NCBI GenBank assembly: GCA_021775355.1
Contig: JAJFHZ010000009.1
Coordinates: 1-36,236, forward strand
From: Amylibacter sp.
Lineage (GTDB): Bacteria > Pseudomonadota > Alphaproteobacteria > Rhodobacterales > Rhodobacteraceae
Length of the DNA stretch: 36,236 nt
Direction: 5' to 3'
Below the pieces are notes generated by a model. The model made no database searches, had not been told where the DNA came from, and saw only the letters and a program-made list of their open reading frames with translations. The translations under genes were made by a program, and so were the position numbers. Positions 9,271 to 18,065 of the stretch are shown here, in pieces. Positions within the stretch are counted from its first letter, which is position 1. Every line of letters starts with the position of its first letter.

Positions 9271-10194
9271 ATGGCAACCGATAAACCCAGATCATTTCAA
9301 GAGATCATTTTACGGCTTCAGAATTACTGGGCCGATCATGGCTGCGCGATTTTACAGCCCTATGATATGGAGGTGGGCGCGGGAACTTTCCATCCTGCTA
9401 CTACGTTGCGATCATTGGGTTCAAAACCTTGGGCTGCGGCCTATGTGCAGCCCTCACGCCGTCCCACAGACGGGCGGTACGGGGAAAACCCGAACAGGTT
9501 ACAGCATTATTACCAATATCAGGTGATTATCAAACCCAGTCCGCCTGATTTGCAGGACCTGTACTTAGGGTCATTGCAGGCTATTGGTATTGATATGGAA
9601 CTGCACGATATCCGTTTTGTCGAAGATGACTGGGAAAGCCCAACACTCGGTGCTTGGGGACTTGGCTGGGAGGTTTGGTGCGACGGGATGGAAGTGTCGC
9701 AATTTACCTATTTCCAACAGGTTGGCGGCCATGATTGCCATCCCGTGTCAGGTGAATTGACCTACGGGCTGGAACGCCTAGCGATGTATGTTTTGGGTGT
9801 CGATCATGTCATGGACATGCCGTTTAATACGCCCGATGCCCCAATCACGCTGAAATACGCTGACATTTTCAAGCAAACCGAGCAGGAATATTCGCGCTGG
9901 AATTTTGATGTGGCCGATACCGATATACTGCTGCAACATTTCAAAGATGCCGAAGCGGAATGCCAACGTATTCTGGATGCGCCACACCTTGATCCGAAAA
10001 CAAACAAAAAGATCATTATGGTGCATCCTGCCTATGACCAATGTATCAAAGCCTCGCATCTGTTTAACCTGTTGGACGCGCGCGGGGTGATTTCGGTTAC
10101 TGAACGTCAGGCCTATATTGGCCGTGTGCGCACCTTGACGAAATCCTGCGCAGATGCGTTTGTACAAACCGATGCGGGTGGGGCCGAAACATGA
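9271..10194 (+). CDS. glyQ: Glycyl-tRNA synthetase alpha subunit
   Basis: Catalytic subunit of the bacterial-type alpha2beta2 glycyl-tRNA synthetase, which charges tRNA-Gly with glycine. It has 307 residues, the usual size. Family signatures are [20 protein letters not shown] at the N-terminus, [34 protein letters not shown] and the [19 protein letters not shown] region. The ATG at 9271 follows a weak GGGCAGG. Its stop overlaps the next gene by ATGA, and glyS follows that, so the three genes form a coupled unit. Confidence 0.97.
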   Translation: MATDKPRSFQEIILRLQNYWADHGCAILQPYDMEVGAGTFHPATTLRSLGSKPWAAAYVQPSRRPTDGRYGENPNRLQHYYQYQVIIKPSPPDLQDLYLGSLQAIGIDMELHDIRFVEDDWESPTLGAWGLGWEVWCDGMEVSQFTYFQQVGGHDCHPVSGELTYGLERLAMYVLGVDHVMDMPFNTPDAPITLKYADIFKQTEQEYSRWNFDVADTDILLQHFKDAEAECQRILDAPHLDPKTNKKIIMVHPAYDQCIKASHLFNLLDARGVISVTERQAYIGRVRTLTKSCADAFVQTDAGGAET

Positions 10195-10811
10195 ATGGTA
10201 AAGTTTTAATTACCGGTTTGCTGGGGATTGCACTTATTACGGGGGCGGGCCTTTGGTATTCAATCGAGCGGGCGTATTATACTTCTGTCACCGGTGTGAC
10301 CGAAGTCAGATCATATGATGAGTATTTACCTGTTTCGGATTATTCAGGCATTGATGCGGATACATCGCCGTTAAAAATGCGGGCGTGTTTTCAGGTAAAT
10401 TGGGATTATGCCCGGTCTGACACATTCAAAAAGGATGCAACCCCGTTGCGTGCGCCGCGCTTTTTTAATTGTTTTGACGCGGGAAAAATCACTGCTGACC
10501 TTGAAACGGGGAATGCAACCGCCGTTTTGCTGGATGAAAACCGTCCCTATGGATTTAACACATATGTTGCACAATATCCCGATGGTCGCGCCTTTATGTG
10601 GCGCCAGATTAATGCCTGTGGCGATGCGTGGTTTAGCGGCAATGATCTGCCGGAGGGATGTCCTGAACCCACGACAATTATTATTGAAGAAACCGATCCG
10701 ACAGCTGTGATTAAGGAAAGCAAAGCCTCTGAACCAGTTAATCTGATACCAAGTGCTGCCTTGCGTTTTGCCCTGCGGCCAAAAAACCAAGAAGTGAATA
10801 ACCATGGCTGA
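10191..10811 (+). CDS. Membrane-anchored protein, DUF6446-like
   Basis: A 206-residue protein with one N-terminal membrane segment (about residues 4-24, [16 protein letters not shown]) and a periplasmic domain of about 180 residues rich in Tyr, Asp and Pro. Four cysteines (in RACFQV, NCFDAG, NACGDA and GCPEP) could make disulfides. It overlaps glyQ by 4 bases and glyS by 8, so it is embedded in the glycyl-tRNA synthetase operon. This is an arrangement I recall from Rhodobacterales, where the family is, I believe, called DUF6446. No function is known. The context implies co-expression, not necessarily a role in charging tRNA. Confidence 0.85.
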   Translation: MNGKVLITGLLGIALITGAGLWYSIERAYYTSVTGVTEVRSYDEYLPVSDYSGIDADTSPLKMRACFQVNWDYARSDTFKKDATPLRAPRFFNCFDAGKITADLETGNATAVLLDENRPYGFNTYVAQYPDGRAFMWRQINACGDAWFSGNDLPEGCPEPTTIIIEETDPTAVIKESKASEPVNLIPSAALRFALRPKNQEVNNHG

Positions 10812-13047
10812 CTTGCTGTTAGAACTGTTTTCCGAAGAAATACCTGCCCGTATGCAGGCGCGAGCCGTTGCCGATTTGAAAAAACTGGTCACGGATGGGC
10901 TGGTTGATGCAGGATTGACTTATGCCTCTGCGGCGGGCTTTGCCACACCGCGCCGTTTGTGCCTGACAATCGAAGGGCTTTTGTCTGAAAGCCCGAATGT
11001 GCGTGAAGAACGCAAAGGCCCGCGTGTGGGTGTGCCGGAAAAAGCACTGGAAGGTTTTTTGCGGGGCGTTGGTTTGACTGTTGAACAATTGGAAATACGT
11101 GACGATAAAAAGGGCCAAACCTATTTTGCGGTCATGGAAAAAGCCGGACGACCCGCAAGTGATATTATTGCAGAGGTTGTCCCGCATGTGGTCCGTAGTT
11201 TCCCTTGGCCCAAATCTATGCGCTGGGGGGCAGGGCCTTTGCGTTGGGTGCGACCTTTGCAGTCTATTTTATGTGTTCTGTCCACAGCTGATGGGACAGA
11301 GGTGGTGAATTTCGATGTGGATGGCATTGAAAGCGCCAATCTGACCGCAGGGCACCGATTCCATGCACCCGCTTGGTTTAGCGTGAATAGTTTTGATCAG
11401 TACCAGGCTGAATTGAAAACGGCTTTTGTAATGCTGGACGCGGATGAGCGTGCCGATCATATTTGGGAAGACGCTAGAAATATGGCCTTTGCAAGTGGGC
11501 TGGAAGTGGTTTCTGATGCAGCGCTACTGGCCGAAGTGGCGGGCCTTGTAGAATGGCCTGTCGTGTTGATGGGCGATATTGCCGATGATTTTCTGGATTT
11601 GCCTGTGGAAGTGCTGCAAACAAGTATGCGCGAACATCAGAAATTTTTCAGCGTGCGTAACCCAAAAACCGGACGGATAGAAAAATTTATCACTGTTGCC
11701 AATCGTGAAACCGCGGATCAGGGTGCGACGATTTTAGCGGGAAATCAAAAAGTATTGTTTGCACGGCTATCCGACGCGAAGTTTTTTTGGGAAAACGATC
11801 TGCGGCTATCGCTGGATGATATGACCACCAAGCTTTCCAATGTGACGTTTCATAACAGACTGGGAACACAGGCTGAACGTATTGCGCGTATCGCTTCCCT
11901 TGCACGCGATATTGCCCCGATTATCGGCGCGGATGTGGATTTAACAGAGCTGGCAGCAAAGGTCGCCAAGGCTGATCTGTCGTCTGAAATGGTTTATGAA
12001 TTCCCCGAATTGCAAGGAATTATGGGCAAGTATTATGCTCAAAAGGCGGGACTTGATCCATCCGTAGCCAAAGCTTGTGAAACGCATTATTCACCGCTTG
12101 GCCCATCTGACGCGGTCCCGAACGAACCTGTATCAATTGCCGTGGCCTTGGCCGATAAGCTCGATACGCTGACAGGGTTTTGGGCGATTGACGAAAAACC
12201 GACAGGATCAAAAGACCCATTTGCCCTGCGCCGCGCAGCATTGGGCGTTATTCGTTTGATCTTGGAAAATAATGTTCGATTTAACCTTTCAGGCTACATT
12301 GATGCGGAATTGGTCAAACATAAAATTTTTCATGACCGCAATACGGATGCTGCAAAAGAAGAGTTTCTGGAAACCGAACTCTTGCATGAAATTGCCGATC
12401 ACGGTGTGTTTGGCGCGGCCCTGCAAGCCGTTTTGGATGCAGTGCTGAAAAAGGGTAAGGAAGAATTTTCAGGCGATCAGGCTTGGTTGGAGCATCTGGT
12501 TGAGAATATTCCCGAAAGCTGCACTAACTTGTTGGGCTTTTTCCATGACCGTCTAAAAGTTTATTTGCGTGACAAAGGTGTAAGCCATGATGTGATTGAT
12601 GCCTGTCTTGCGATGCCAAACAATGATGATTTTGTCTTGTTGGTAAACCGCGCCGAAGCGTTGCAAGGTTTCGTAAGAACCGATGATGGCACCAATTTAT
12701 TGCAAGGCTTCAAGCGGGCCAATAATATTTTAAACGCGGAAGAGAAAAAAGATGGTGTTTCTTACGAGCTTGATCCGGATGTGAAGTTTGCCGAAGACGA
12801 TAGTGAAAAGGCGTTGTTTGCAGCGCTTGACGTGGCACATGTCGCGATCTCTACAGCGCTCAAAGTTGAAGATTTCACTGCTGCAATGGCTGCAATGGCG
12901 TCTTTGCGTAAACCGATTGACGTGTTTTTTGAAGCCGTACAGGTCAATAGTGAAAATCAAATGGTGCGCCGCAATCGTCTGTGTCTTTTGAACCGCATTC
13001 GCAATGTTATGGGACAGATTGCAGATTTCACATGGATTGAGGGCTGA
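10804..13047 (+). CDS. glyS: Glycyl-tRNA synthetase beta subunit
   Basis: Beta subunit of the tetrameric glycyl-tRNA synthetase, carrying the HD-type and tRNA-binding regions needed for aminoacylation. It has 747 residues, somewhat longer than the roughly 690 of Escherichia coli. Signatures are LLLELFSEEIPARMQ at the start, ATPRRL near 40, TSMREHQKFFSVRN near 280, RLSDAKFFWENDL, and YEFPELQGIMGKYYA followed by DKLDTLTGFW. The C-terminal end holds an anticodon-binding-like helical domain (RKPIDVFFEAVQV). It overlaps the preceding membrane-protein gene by 8 bases, which implies coupled translation. Confidence 0.97.
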   Translation: MADLLLELFSEEIPARMQARAVADLKKLVTDGLVDAGLTYASAAGFATPRRLCLTIEGLLSESPNVREERKGPRVGVPEKALEGFLRGVGLTVEQLEIRDDKKGQTYFAVMEKAGRPASDIIAEVVPHVVRSFPWPKSMRWGAGPLRWVRPLQSILCVLSTADGTEVVNFDVDGIESANLTAGHRFHAPAWFSVNSFDQYQAELKTAFVMLDADERADHIWEDARNMAFASGLEVVSDAALLAEVAGLVEWPVVLMGDIADDFLDLPVEVLQTSMREHQKFFSVRNPKTGRIEKFITVANRETADQGATILAGNQKVLFARLSDAKFFWENDLRLSLDDMTTKLSNVTFHNRLGTQAERIARIASLARDIAPIIGADVDLTELAAKVAKADLSSEMVYEFPELQGIMGKYYAQKAGLDPSVAKACETHYSPLGPSDAVPNEPVSIAVALADKLDTLTGFWAIDEKPTGSKDPFALRRAALGVIRLILENNVRFNLSGYIDAELVKHKIFHDRNTDAAKEEFLETELLHEIADHGVFGAALQAVLDAVLKKGKEEFSGDQAWLEHLVENIPESCTNLLGFFHDRLKVYLRDKGVSHDVIDACLAMPNNDDFVLLVNRAEALQGFVRTDDGTNLLQGFKRANNILNAEEKKDGVSYELDPDVKFAEDDSEKALFAALDVAHVAISTALKVEDFTAAMAAMASLRKPIDVFFEAVQVNSENQMVRRNRLCLLNRIRNVMGQIADFTWIEG

Positions 13048-13104
13048 TCGGCAACACTTAAAAACCGCGACAGATCAACCGCTTGTCAGTCGTTTCTAAA
13101 TACC

Positions 13105-13123
13105 GTTAGACTTATGGTCTAAC
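13105..13123. promoter_or_regulatory. Inverted repeat before the PPDK-like gene
   Basis: GTTAGAC (13105-13111) and GTCTAAC (13117-13123) form a perfect 7-base inverted repeat with a 5-base spacer, 14 bases upstream of ATG 13138. It could be an operator or an mRNA hairpin near the ribosome binding site. No T tract follows, so it is not a terminator for glyS. Confidence 0.4.
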
Positions 13124-13137
13124 CAATGAGGGCCGTA

Positions 13138-15699
13138 ATGGCAGATTTTCCACGGATATTGGCTTTGACATCGGGTGCAGATGCGCCCGCCAAAGTTTAC
13201 GGCGCACGCGCCGCCACCCAAGTGGCCCTGATGGGGACGGGATTGCCTGTGCCCAAAGGTTGGGGGCTGTCAGTCGATGCGGTTAAAGCCATCACCAATG
13301 AAGACTTTCCCGAAGATTGGCCGTTTTTAGATGAACTGACGACGGGATGTTTGGTATCTATACGTGCCAGCCCGGTTGAACGTGTTTGGGGTGGTCCTGA
13401 TGCGTTGTTGAATTTAGGGATGAACCAAGCCACTTGCGATATTCTGAAAGCGCCTTTAGGTGAAGATGCGGCAACGGCGTTGTATGCGCGATTTGTGCAA
13501 GATTATTCAATAAAAGTGGCAAGATTAGATCCAGAATGGTTTGAAGAGTTATATTTATTACATACTAAAAAGGATAAATTAGACATTCATGCTGTGCTTG
13601 GATCGTCATTGGCCCTATATGATCAAAACGTGGGAGAATTGTTTCCACAGGAACCTGTGCGCCAATTGCGCAAAGCCTTACGTTCCTTCGTCAAAGCATG
13701 GGATGGGACAACGGCACGCATTTTACGCATGGCACAAGGCGCGCCAAGTGATGCAGGACTTGGCTTAATTGTTCAGGAAATGGCATTGGGTTTGGGCCGC
13801 GGAGAATGCGGTGCGGGTGTCGGTCAGTTTGTATCTGTGCAAACCGGTGAAGAAGTGGCGCATGGTCGCTATATGTCACAATCCCAAGGCCGTGATGCAG
13901 TGGAAGATCAGGCACACGCACATTTTCTAAGTAAAGACCCGCGCGGGCCATCATTGGAAGATGTCTGTCCGGAAGCCCTAACAGAGTTGAAAGCCTATTC
14001 AGAAACCGCGCGTGTGGCTTTTGGTGATGAGATGCAGTTGGAATTTACATTGCAAGATGGCCAGTTGGCTGTTTTGGATGCAACGGTTGCGGAACGTTCC
14101 GGTCGTGCCGCTGTGGGTATTTCAGTGCGCTTGGTCGAGGCGGGTATACGCAGCAAAGAACAAGCGTTGATGGGAATTGATCCACGTAGTTTGAACGAAG
14201 TTTTACATCCGATGGTAGCCCCCAAAGCAAAGCGTGACGTTTTGACCAGTGGTATTTCTTCCAGCCCGGGGGCGGCTACTGGCAAGATTGTTTTCACGGC
14301 CAACGCAGCCCAAGCCAGTGCCGCGCGTGAAGAACCTTGCATCTTGGTGCGGGTGGAAACTACGCCCGAAGATGTGCGCGGTATGCATTCGGCACAAGCG
14401 GTTCTGACAGCCAAAGGCGGGCGCGATAGCCATGCCGCCGTTGTGGCGCGTACCATTGGGGTACCCTGCATCGTTGGCGTTAGTGATATGAAGGTCGACG
14501 TGCGCGGAAAAGTTTTAAGTCTGCCGAACGGTTTCGTTCTACGGGCCGGTGATACAATTACTGTGGATGCGGGCACGGGCGAGGTTTTGCACGGGGCACC
14601 TAAGTTGGTGCAACCCAATCTGGGCGGTGCCTTTGACAAATTTATGTCATGGGCCGATGAGTTTCGTGTTTTAGGGGTGCGGGCCAATGCGGATACACCA
14701 CAGGACGCACGGATTTCACGTGAATTCAAAGTCGACGGCATTGGATTGGTGCGTACCGAACACATGTTCTTTGAAGCAGGTCGCCTGAACGTGATGCGCG
14801 AACTGATTTTTGCGGAAACAGAGCAGGATCGCAAAGCCGCGCTAAATTTACTGCTGCCAATGCAGCGGTCTGATTTTGTCGAGCTTTTTGAGATTATGGA
14901 AGGTCTGCCGGTTTGTATTCGCCTGCTTGACCCGCCATTGCATGAATTTTTGCCGCAATCGCGTGACGAAATGCAATCACTGGCTGATGCAATGGGATTG
15001 CCCCTGTCCAAAATAACCGAACGCGTGGAAGATTTACGCGAGTTTAATCCAATGTTGGGAACGCGTGGTGTGCGCCTGGGGCTTATGGTGCCAGAGATTT
15101 ATGAAATGCAGGCACGTGCGATCTTTGAAGCGGCGGCAATTGTCAGCAAAAAAGGGACGGCTATGATTGTGCCTGAAATAATGGTGCCTCTGGTTTCGGC
15201 CAACCGCGAAGTGGAGTTGGTGAAAACCCGTGTTGATGCGATTTTTGCTGCTGTAAGGAATGATACGGGTGTCTCCATGGAATATTCGCTGGGCACAATG
15301 GTAGAAACCCCGCGTGCTGCTTTACGGGCCGGGGATATTGCACATAGTTCGGCCTTTTTCAGCTTCGGCACCAATGATTTGACCCAAATGACTTATGGGC
15401 TTAGTCGTGATGATAGCGGTCGTTTTATGCGTGATTATATTGCGCAGGGTGTTTTCGATGATGATCCGTTCCATTCATTGGATGTGGACGGGGTTGGCGA
15501 GCTGCTTTTGATGGCTTGTGAGCGGGGACGGGCCGCACACAAAGGTCTGGTTTTGGGGCTTTGCGGGGAACATGGCGGAAACCCCGAATCTGTTGGGTTT
15601 TGCCACAAAGCCGGGTTCGATTACGTATCCTGCTCACCTTTTCGTACACCGATTGCCAGATTGGCAGCGGCACAAGCAGCAATATCCGAAACGGATTAG
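13138..15699 (+). CDS. Divergent pyruvate phosphate dikinase-like (PEP-utilising) protein
   Basis: Resembles PPDK, which interconverts pyruvate, ATP and Pi with PEP, AMP and PPi. It has 853 residues. The C-terminal PEP/pyruvate barrel is intact: GTRGVRLG, MVETPRAALRAG, FFSFGTNDLTQM, LCGEHGGNPE, and SCSPFR with the catalytic acid C832. The swivelling domain keeps the phospho-acceptor His432 in GGRDSHAAVVAR, but the residue two before it, normally Thr, is Asp430. The N-terminal ATP-grasp region is diverged: LVSIRAS keeps the arginine, while the SMPGMMDT segment and the TRNP motif are not recognisable. I chose ATG 13138 because GAGGG lies 5 bases upstream; ATG 13126 is the alternative. It could be a working PPDK or a PEP-binding relative with changed activity. 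Confidence 0.82.
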   Translation: MADFPRILALTSGADAPAKVYGARAATQVALMGTGLPVPKGWGLSVDAVKAITNEDFPEDWPFLDELTTGCLVSIRASPVERVWGGPDALLNLGMNQATCDILKAPLGEDAATALYARFVQDYSIKVARLDPEWFEELYLLHTKKDKLDIHAVLGSSLALYDQNVGELFPQEPVRQLRKALRSFVKAWDGTTARILRMAQGAPSDAGLGLIVQEMALGLGRGECGAGVGQFVSVQTGEEVAHGRYMSQSQGRDAVEDQAHAHFLSKDPRGPSLEDVCPEALTELKAYSETARVAFGDEMQLEFTLQDGQLAVLDATVAERSGRAAVGISVRLVEAGIRSKEQALMGIDPRSLNEVLHPMVAPKAKRDVLTSGISSSPGAATGKIVFTANAAQASAAREEPCILVRVETTPEDVRGMHSAQAVLTAKGGRDSHAAVVARTIGVPCIVGVSDMKVDVRGKVLSLPNGFVLRAGDTITVDAGTGEVLHGAPKLVQPNLGGAFDKFMSWADEFRVLGVRANADTPQDARISREFKVDGIGLVRTEHMFFEAGRLNVMRELIFAETEQDRKAALNLLLPMQRSDFVELFEIMEGLPVCIRLLDPPLHEFLPQSRDEMQSLADAMGLPLSKITERVEDLREFNPMLGTRGVRLGLMVPEIYEMQARAIFEAAAIVSKKGTAMIVPEIMVPLVSANREVELVKTRVDAIFAAVRNDTGVSMEYSLGTMVETPRAALRAGDIAHSSAFFSFGTNDLTQMTYGLSRDDSGRFMRDYIAQGVFDDDPFHSLDVDGVGELLLMACERGRAAHKGLVLGLCGEHGGNPESVGFCHKAGFDYVSCSPFRTPIARLAAAQAAISETD

Positions 15700-15869
15700 G
15701 TAACAAAATTACAAATATGGCGATTCTATGGAATTTTTGTGCTGTTTTAGTCATAAATGTAACAGTTAGGTATTTGTGACTTATAAAAACTGGACAATCC
15801 AAGGCACTTTTTAGTAAAACGCGCAATGTCGTAGAGTATTTGTACATGTGAAAAAAGAAAGCTGCCGTT
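15700..15869. other. AT-rich spacer, probable promoter of the SleB-type gene
   Basis: About 170 bases, AT-rich, with no gene and no clear hairpin. It separates the PPDK-like gene from the secreted hydrolase and presumably carries the promoter of the latter. I see no CtrA-type TTAA-N7-TTAA site and no confident -35/-10 pair. Confidence 0.4.
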
Positions 15870-16559
15870 ATGAATACAATGATTGAACGTATGGCCAAGG
15901 GGGCTGTTATTTCCCTTATCGGGCTGGTTGTCGGAACATCTGCTGTGGCCGATGGCACACCTGTAATCTGGAAACAGGTTTCAGCGCTTTTGACAACTGA
16001 ACGCGCTGCAATGCAGGCTATTGGCAACGATCGGTTGGCGCTTTTAAGCGGATCTGCGTCGTCAAAAAGATCATTGCGGGCAGCCGCAAAATCGTCACGG
16101 GCAAACCCGTCTACCGCACGTATTACCACGATGGCACAGATTAATGCTTTGCCTCGGGCGAATGGTAACACGGAATGGAGATGTCTTGCAGAGGCACTTT
16201 ATTTTGAAGCGCGCGGTGAAAGCCTGCAAGGCCAGTTTGCTGTTGCTGAAGTGATTTTAAATCGCCGCGACAGCAAGAAATTCCCGGGCTCCGTATGCAA
16301 TGTTGTTAGACAAGGTTCAAAATCAGGTAAAAAATATGCGTGCCAGTTTTCCTATAAGTGCGATGGTCGCTCTGAAGTTTTCTCTGAAGGCAATGCATAT
16401 ATTCAGGTCGGTAAAGTTGCCCGTATCATGCTGGACGGCAAGGTTCGGAATTTGACTAAGGGCGCTACATTTTATCACACGGGTGCGGTTAGTCCAAGAT
16501 GGTCACGCAAGTTTCAGCGTACCGCCAAGGTTGGTAGCCATTACTTCTATCGCACATAA
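15870..16559 (+). CDS. Secreted SleB-type cell wall hydrolase
   Basis: A 229-residue exported protein. The N-terminus (residues 1-27, MNTMIERMAKGAVISLIGLV then SAVA-DG) is a signal peptide with a likely cleavage after AVA. A basic Ser/Ala-rich linker (about 60-95) follows. The C-terminal Hydrolase_2/SleB domain is at 100-229: ALYFEARGE holds the likely catalytic glutamates E113 and E117, followed by GQFAVAEVILNRRDS and the FYHTGAVSPRWS end. The family cleaves peptidoglycan glycan strands. SleB was first known from Bacillus spores, while proteobacterial members are thought to act in vegetative wall remodelling. The Shine-Dalgarno is weak. It is followed by a terminator. Confidence 0.88.
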   Translation: MNTMIERMAKGAVISLIGLVVGTSAVADGTPVIWKQVSALLTTERAAMQAIGNDRLALLSGSASSKRSLRAAAKSSRANPSTARITTMAQINALPRANGNTEWRCLAEALYFEARGESLQGQFAVAEVILNRRDSKKFPGSVCNVVRQGSKSGKKYACQFSYKCDGRSEVFSEGNAYIQVGKVARIMLDGKVRNLTKGATFYHTGAVSPRWSRKFQRTAKVGSHYFYRT

Positions 16560-16586
16560 CGCTTACATTATACTATCTTAGAACAA

Positions 16587-16611
16587 GGCCGCTATCATAG
16601 CGGTCTTTTTT
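16587..16611 (+). terminator. Intrinsic terminator after the SleB-type gene
   Basis: GGCCGCTA (16587-16594) pairs with TAGCGGTC (16598-16605) across a TCA loop, eight pairs with one G-U, followed by six T residues (16606-16611). It lies 27 bases after the hydrolase stop and ends that transcript before the folate run. Confidence 0.88.
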
Positions 16612-16668
16612 GTTGCTTGTGGTATATAAAACAGAACTATATCTGGATTGTGAAACAAGGGTATCCCT

Positions 16669-17586
16669 ATGACCGATAATATCGATGTAGCCTTTGGCAC
16701 ACTGGAAGAACGTGCAATTGCAATGCATGCAGGTGTCCCGCTTGATCGCATTTGTGTGCGAGATTTTACAAAGGAAGTTGAAATCGGTGCCTTTCAGGCG
16801 GAACGCGATAGGGTGCAACGCATCCGTTTTAATGTTGTGTTGGAAGTCGCGCACAGTGCGGCGGCTGATTTCGACGATGTCGATCAGGTTTTGTCCTACG
16901 ATGCAATTACCGAAGCGATTGAGGCGCAATTGGCGGTTGAACGGTTGAATTTGCTGGAAACACTGGCCGAACGCATTGCGGACAGTATTCTGGTGCACCC
17001 GCGTGCGGTGCAGGTGTTTATCCGCATCGAAAAGCTTGATCGCATTCCCGGGACATTGGGTGTCGATATCGTGCGTTCCAAAGGGGCGGCTCAGACTGAA
17101 GTGCATTCCGATAATGATGTCGATCCGTTGGTTGTGTTTATGCCAAATCTTGTACTTTACGGGGCAGGTTTGAGTGCGTGGTTGGATGCAATTGCAACAC
17201 ACGCGCGACCTGTGGTTATTTGTCTTGAAGCCGTAAAAGGGCAGGGGCTAACAACGGGTGCGCCCCTTGCTGACCAACATATCGGACTATTGTCGATTGA
17301 ACAAAATGCTTGGATGCTTGCTGCCAAAGATCCGCGCTGTGTTGTTGTTAATAATCGTACTGAATTGGACTGGGCAATGAAAAACGGGCAATTGTCGGTT
17401 TGGGCCCCGACAAAGATTGTGATGGATGCAGTTGATAAGCCACTTGCTGGGCCATCTGATCCGCTTGCATTAACACAATGGTTTGCAAATGCGTTCTTTA
17501 CGGATCAAGTAACGGTGCTGGAAGGTTTCGACGGGGCTGCTGCCACTGATCGGTTATTGCTTGTGGGGACGCCTGCAGAGCTTTAG
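16669..17586 (+). CDS. folB: Dihydroneopterin aldolase with extra C-terminal domain
   Basis: FolB converts 7,8-dihydroneopterin to 6-hydroxymethyl-dihydropterin and glycolaldehyde in folate synthesis. The FolB domain is at about residues 27-137: DRICVRDFTKEVEIGAFQAE, RFNVVLEV, and the strand VFIRIEKLDRIPG with K122 at the place of the catalytic lysine. Ordinary FolB is about 120 residues; this one has 305. The extra 155-305 region starts FMPNLVLYGAGLSAWLDAI and has SIEQNAWMLAAKDPRCVVV, WAMKNGQLSVWAPTKIV and SDPLALTQWFA. That pattern faintly resembles archaeal-type amino-acid-kinase-fold proteins, but this is only an inference. The long form is what I recall for Rhodobacteraceae. It is first of four closely spaced genes. 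Confidence 0.88.
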   Translation: MTDNIDVAFGTLEERAIAMHAGVPLDRICVRDFTKEVEIGAFQAERDRVQRIRFNVVLEVAHSAAADFDDVDQVLSYDAITEAIEAQLAVERLNLLETLAERIADSILVHPRAVQVFIRIEKLDRIPGTLGVDIVRSKGAAQTEVHSDNDVDPLVVFMPNLVLYGAGLSAWLDAIATHARPVVICLEAVKGQGLTTGAPLADQHIGLLSIEQNAWMLAAKDPRCVVVNNRTELDWAMKNGQLSVWAPTKIVMDAVDKPLAGPSDPLALTQWFANAFFTDQVTVLEGFDGAAATDRLLLVGTPAEL

Positions 17587-17616
17587 GATCGTTTGTAAAG
17601 GTAAGGGGTAAGCGGA

Positions 17617-18060
17617 ATGGATGTTTTGATCCGCGAAATACATAAAAGCGACCGCGATATGTGGCTGGAGATGTACCGCCAGCTGTTTCCGGACAATTCC
17701 GACGATGCCTTGATTGCGGAAATGGATCGCATCTTCATGTCGGGCAAACGATCCGCTTATGTGGCTCTGATTGATGATGTACCCGTAGGCTTTGCCGAAT
17801 ATGCCTTGCGCGATTATGCCAACGGCTGCAATTCACAGCCGGTGCCTTTTTTGGAAGGTATCTGGATCGATGCGGATTATCGTGGACAGGGTATTGCAAA
17901 GGCACTTGTGTCTTATCTGGAACAAAAGGCCCGTATGGCAGGCTTCAAAGAGTTTGGATCGGATGTGGAACTTAGCAATTATCCGTCTCAGTTGATGCAC
18001 GAACGGCTTGGGTTTGAACAAACGGAAAAAGTTATTTTTTACCGCAAAGTTTGGGATTAG
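17617..18060 (+). CDS. GNAT acetyltransferase, aminoglycoside 6'-N-acetyltransferase-like
   Basis: A 147-residue GNAT-fold N-acetyltransferase. The acetyl-CoA pyrophosphate loop is YRGQGIAKAL (about 88-97). Features shared with the AAC(6')-I group are FAEYALRDYANGCNSQPVPF, FLEGIWIDADYRGQG, DVELSNYPSQLMHERLGFEQTEKVIFYRK. In that group the enzyme acetylates the 6' amine of aminoglycosides; chromosomal relatives often have another, unknown amine substrate. It lies between folB (30 bases before) and folP (5 bases after), so it is probably co-transcribed with them. Nothing suggests recent transfer: no mobile element is near and codon use matches the neighbours. Confidence 0.85.
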   Translation: MDVLIREIHKSDRDMWLEMYRQLFPDNSDDALIAEMDRIFMSGKRSAYVALIDDVPVGFAEYALRDYANGCNSQPVPFLEGIWIDADYRGQGIAKALVSYLEQKARMAGFKEFGSDVELSNYPSQLMHERLGFEQTEKVIFYRKVWD

Positions 18061-18065
18061 ACATA

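Noticed and set aside
13995..15011. 338-codon frame on the minus strand
   Set aside because: It is fully antisense to the PPDK-like gene, with Ser/Thr/Arg-rich composition typical of shadow frames.
15425..16171. 248-codon frame on the minus strand
   Set aside because: It spans the end of the PPDK-like gene, the spacer and the SleB-type gene on the opposite strand; no family features.
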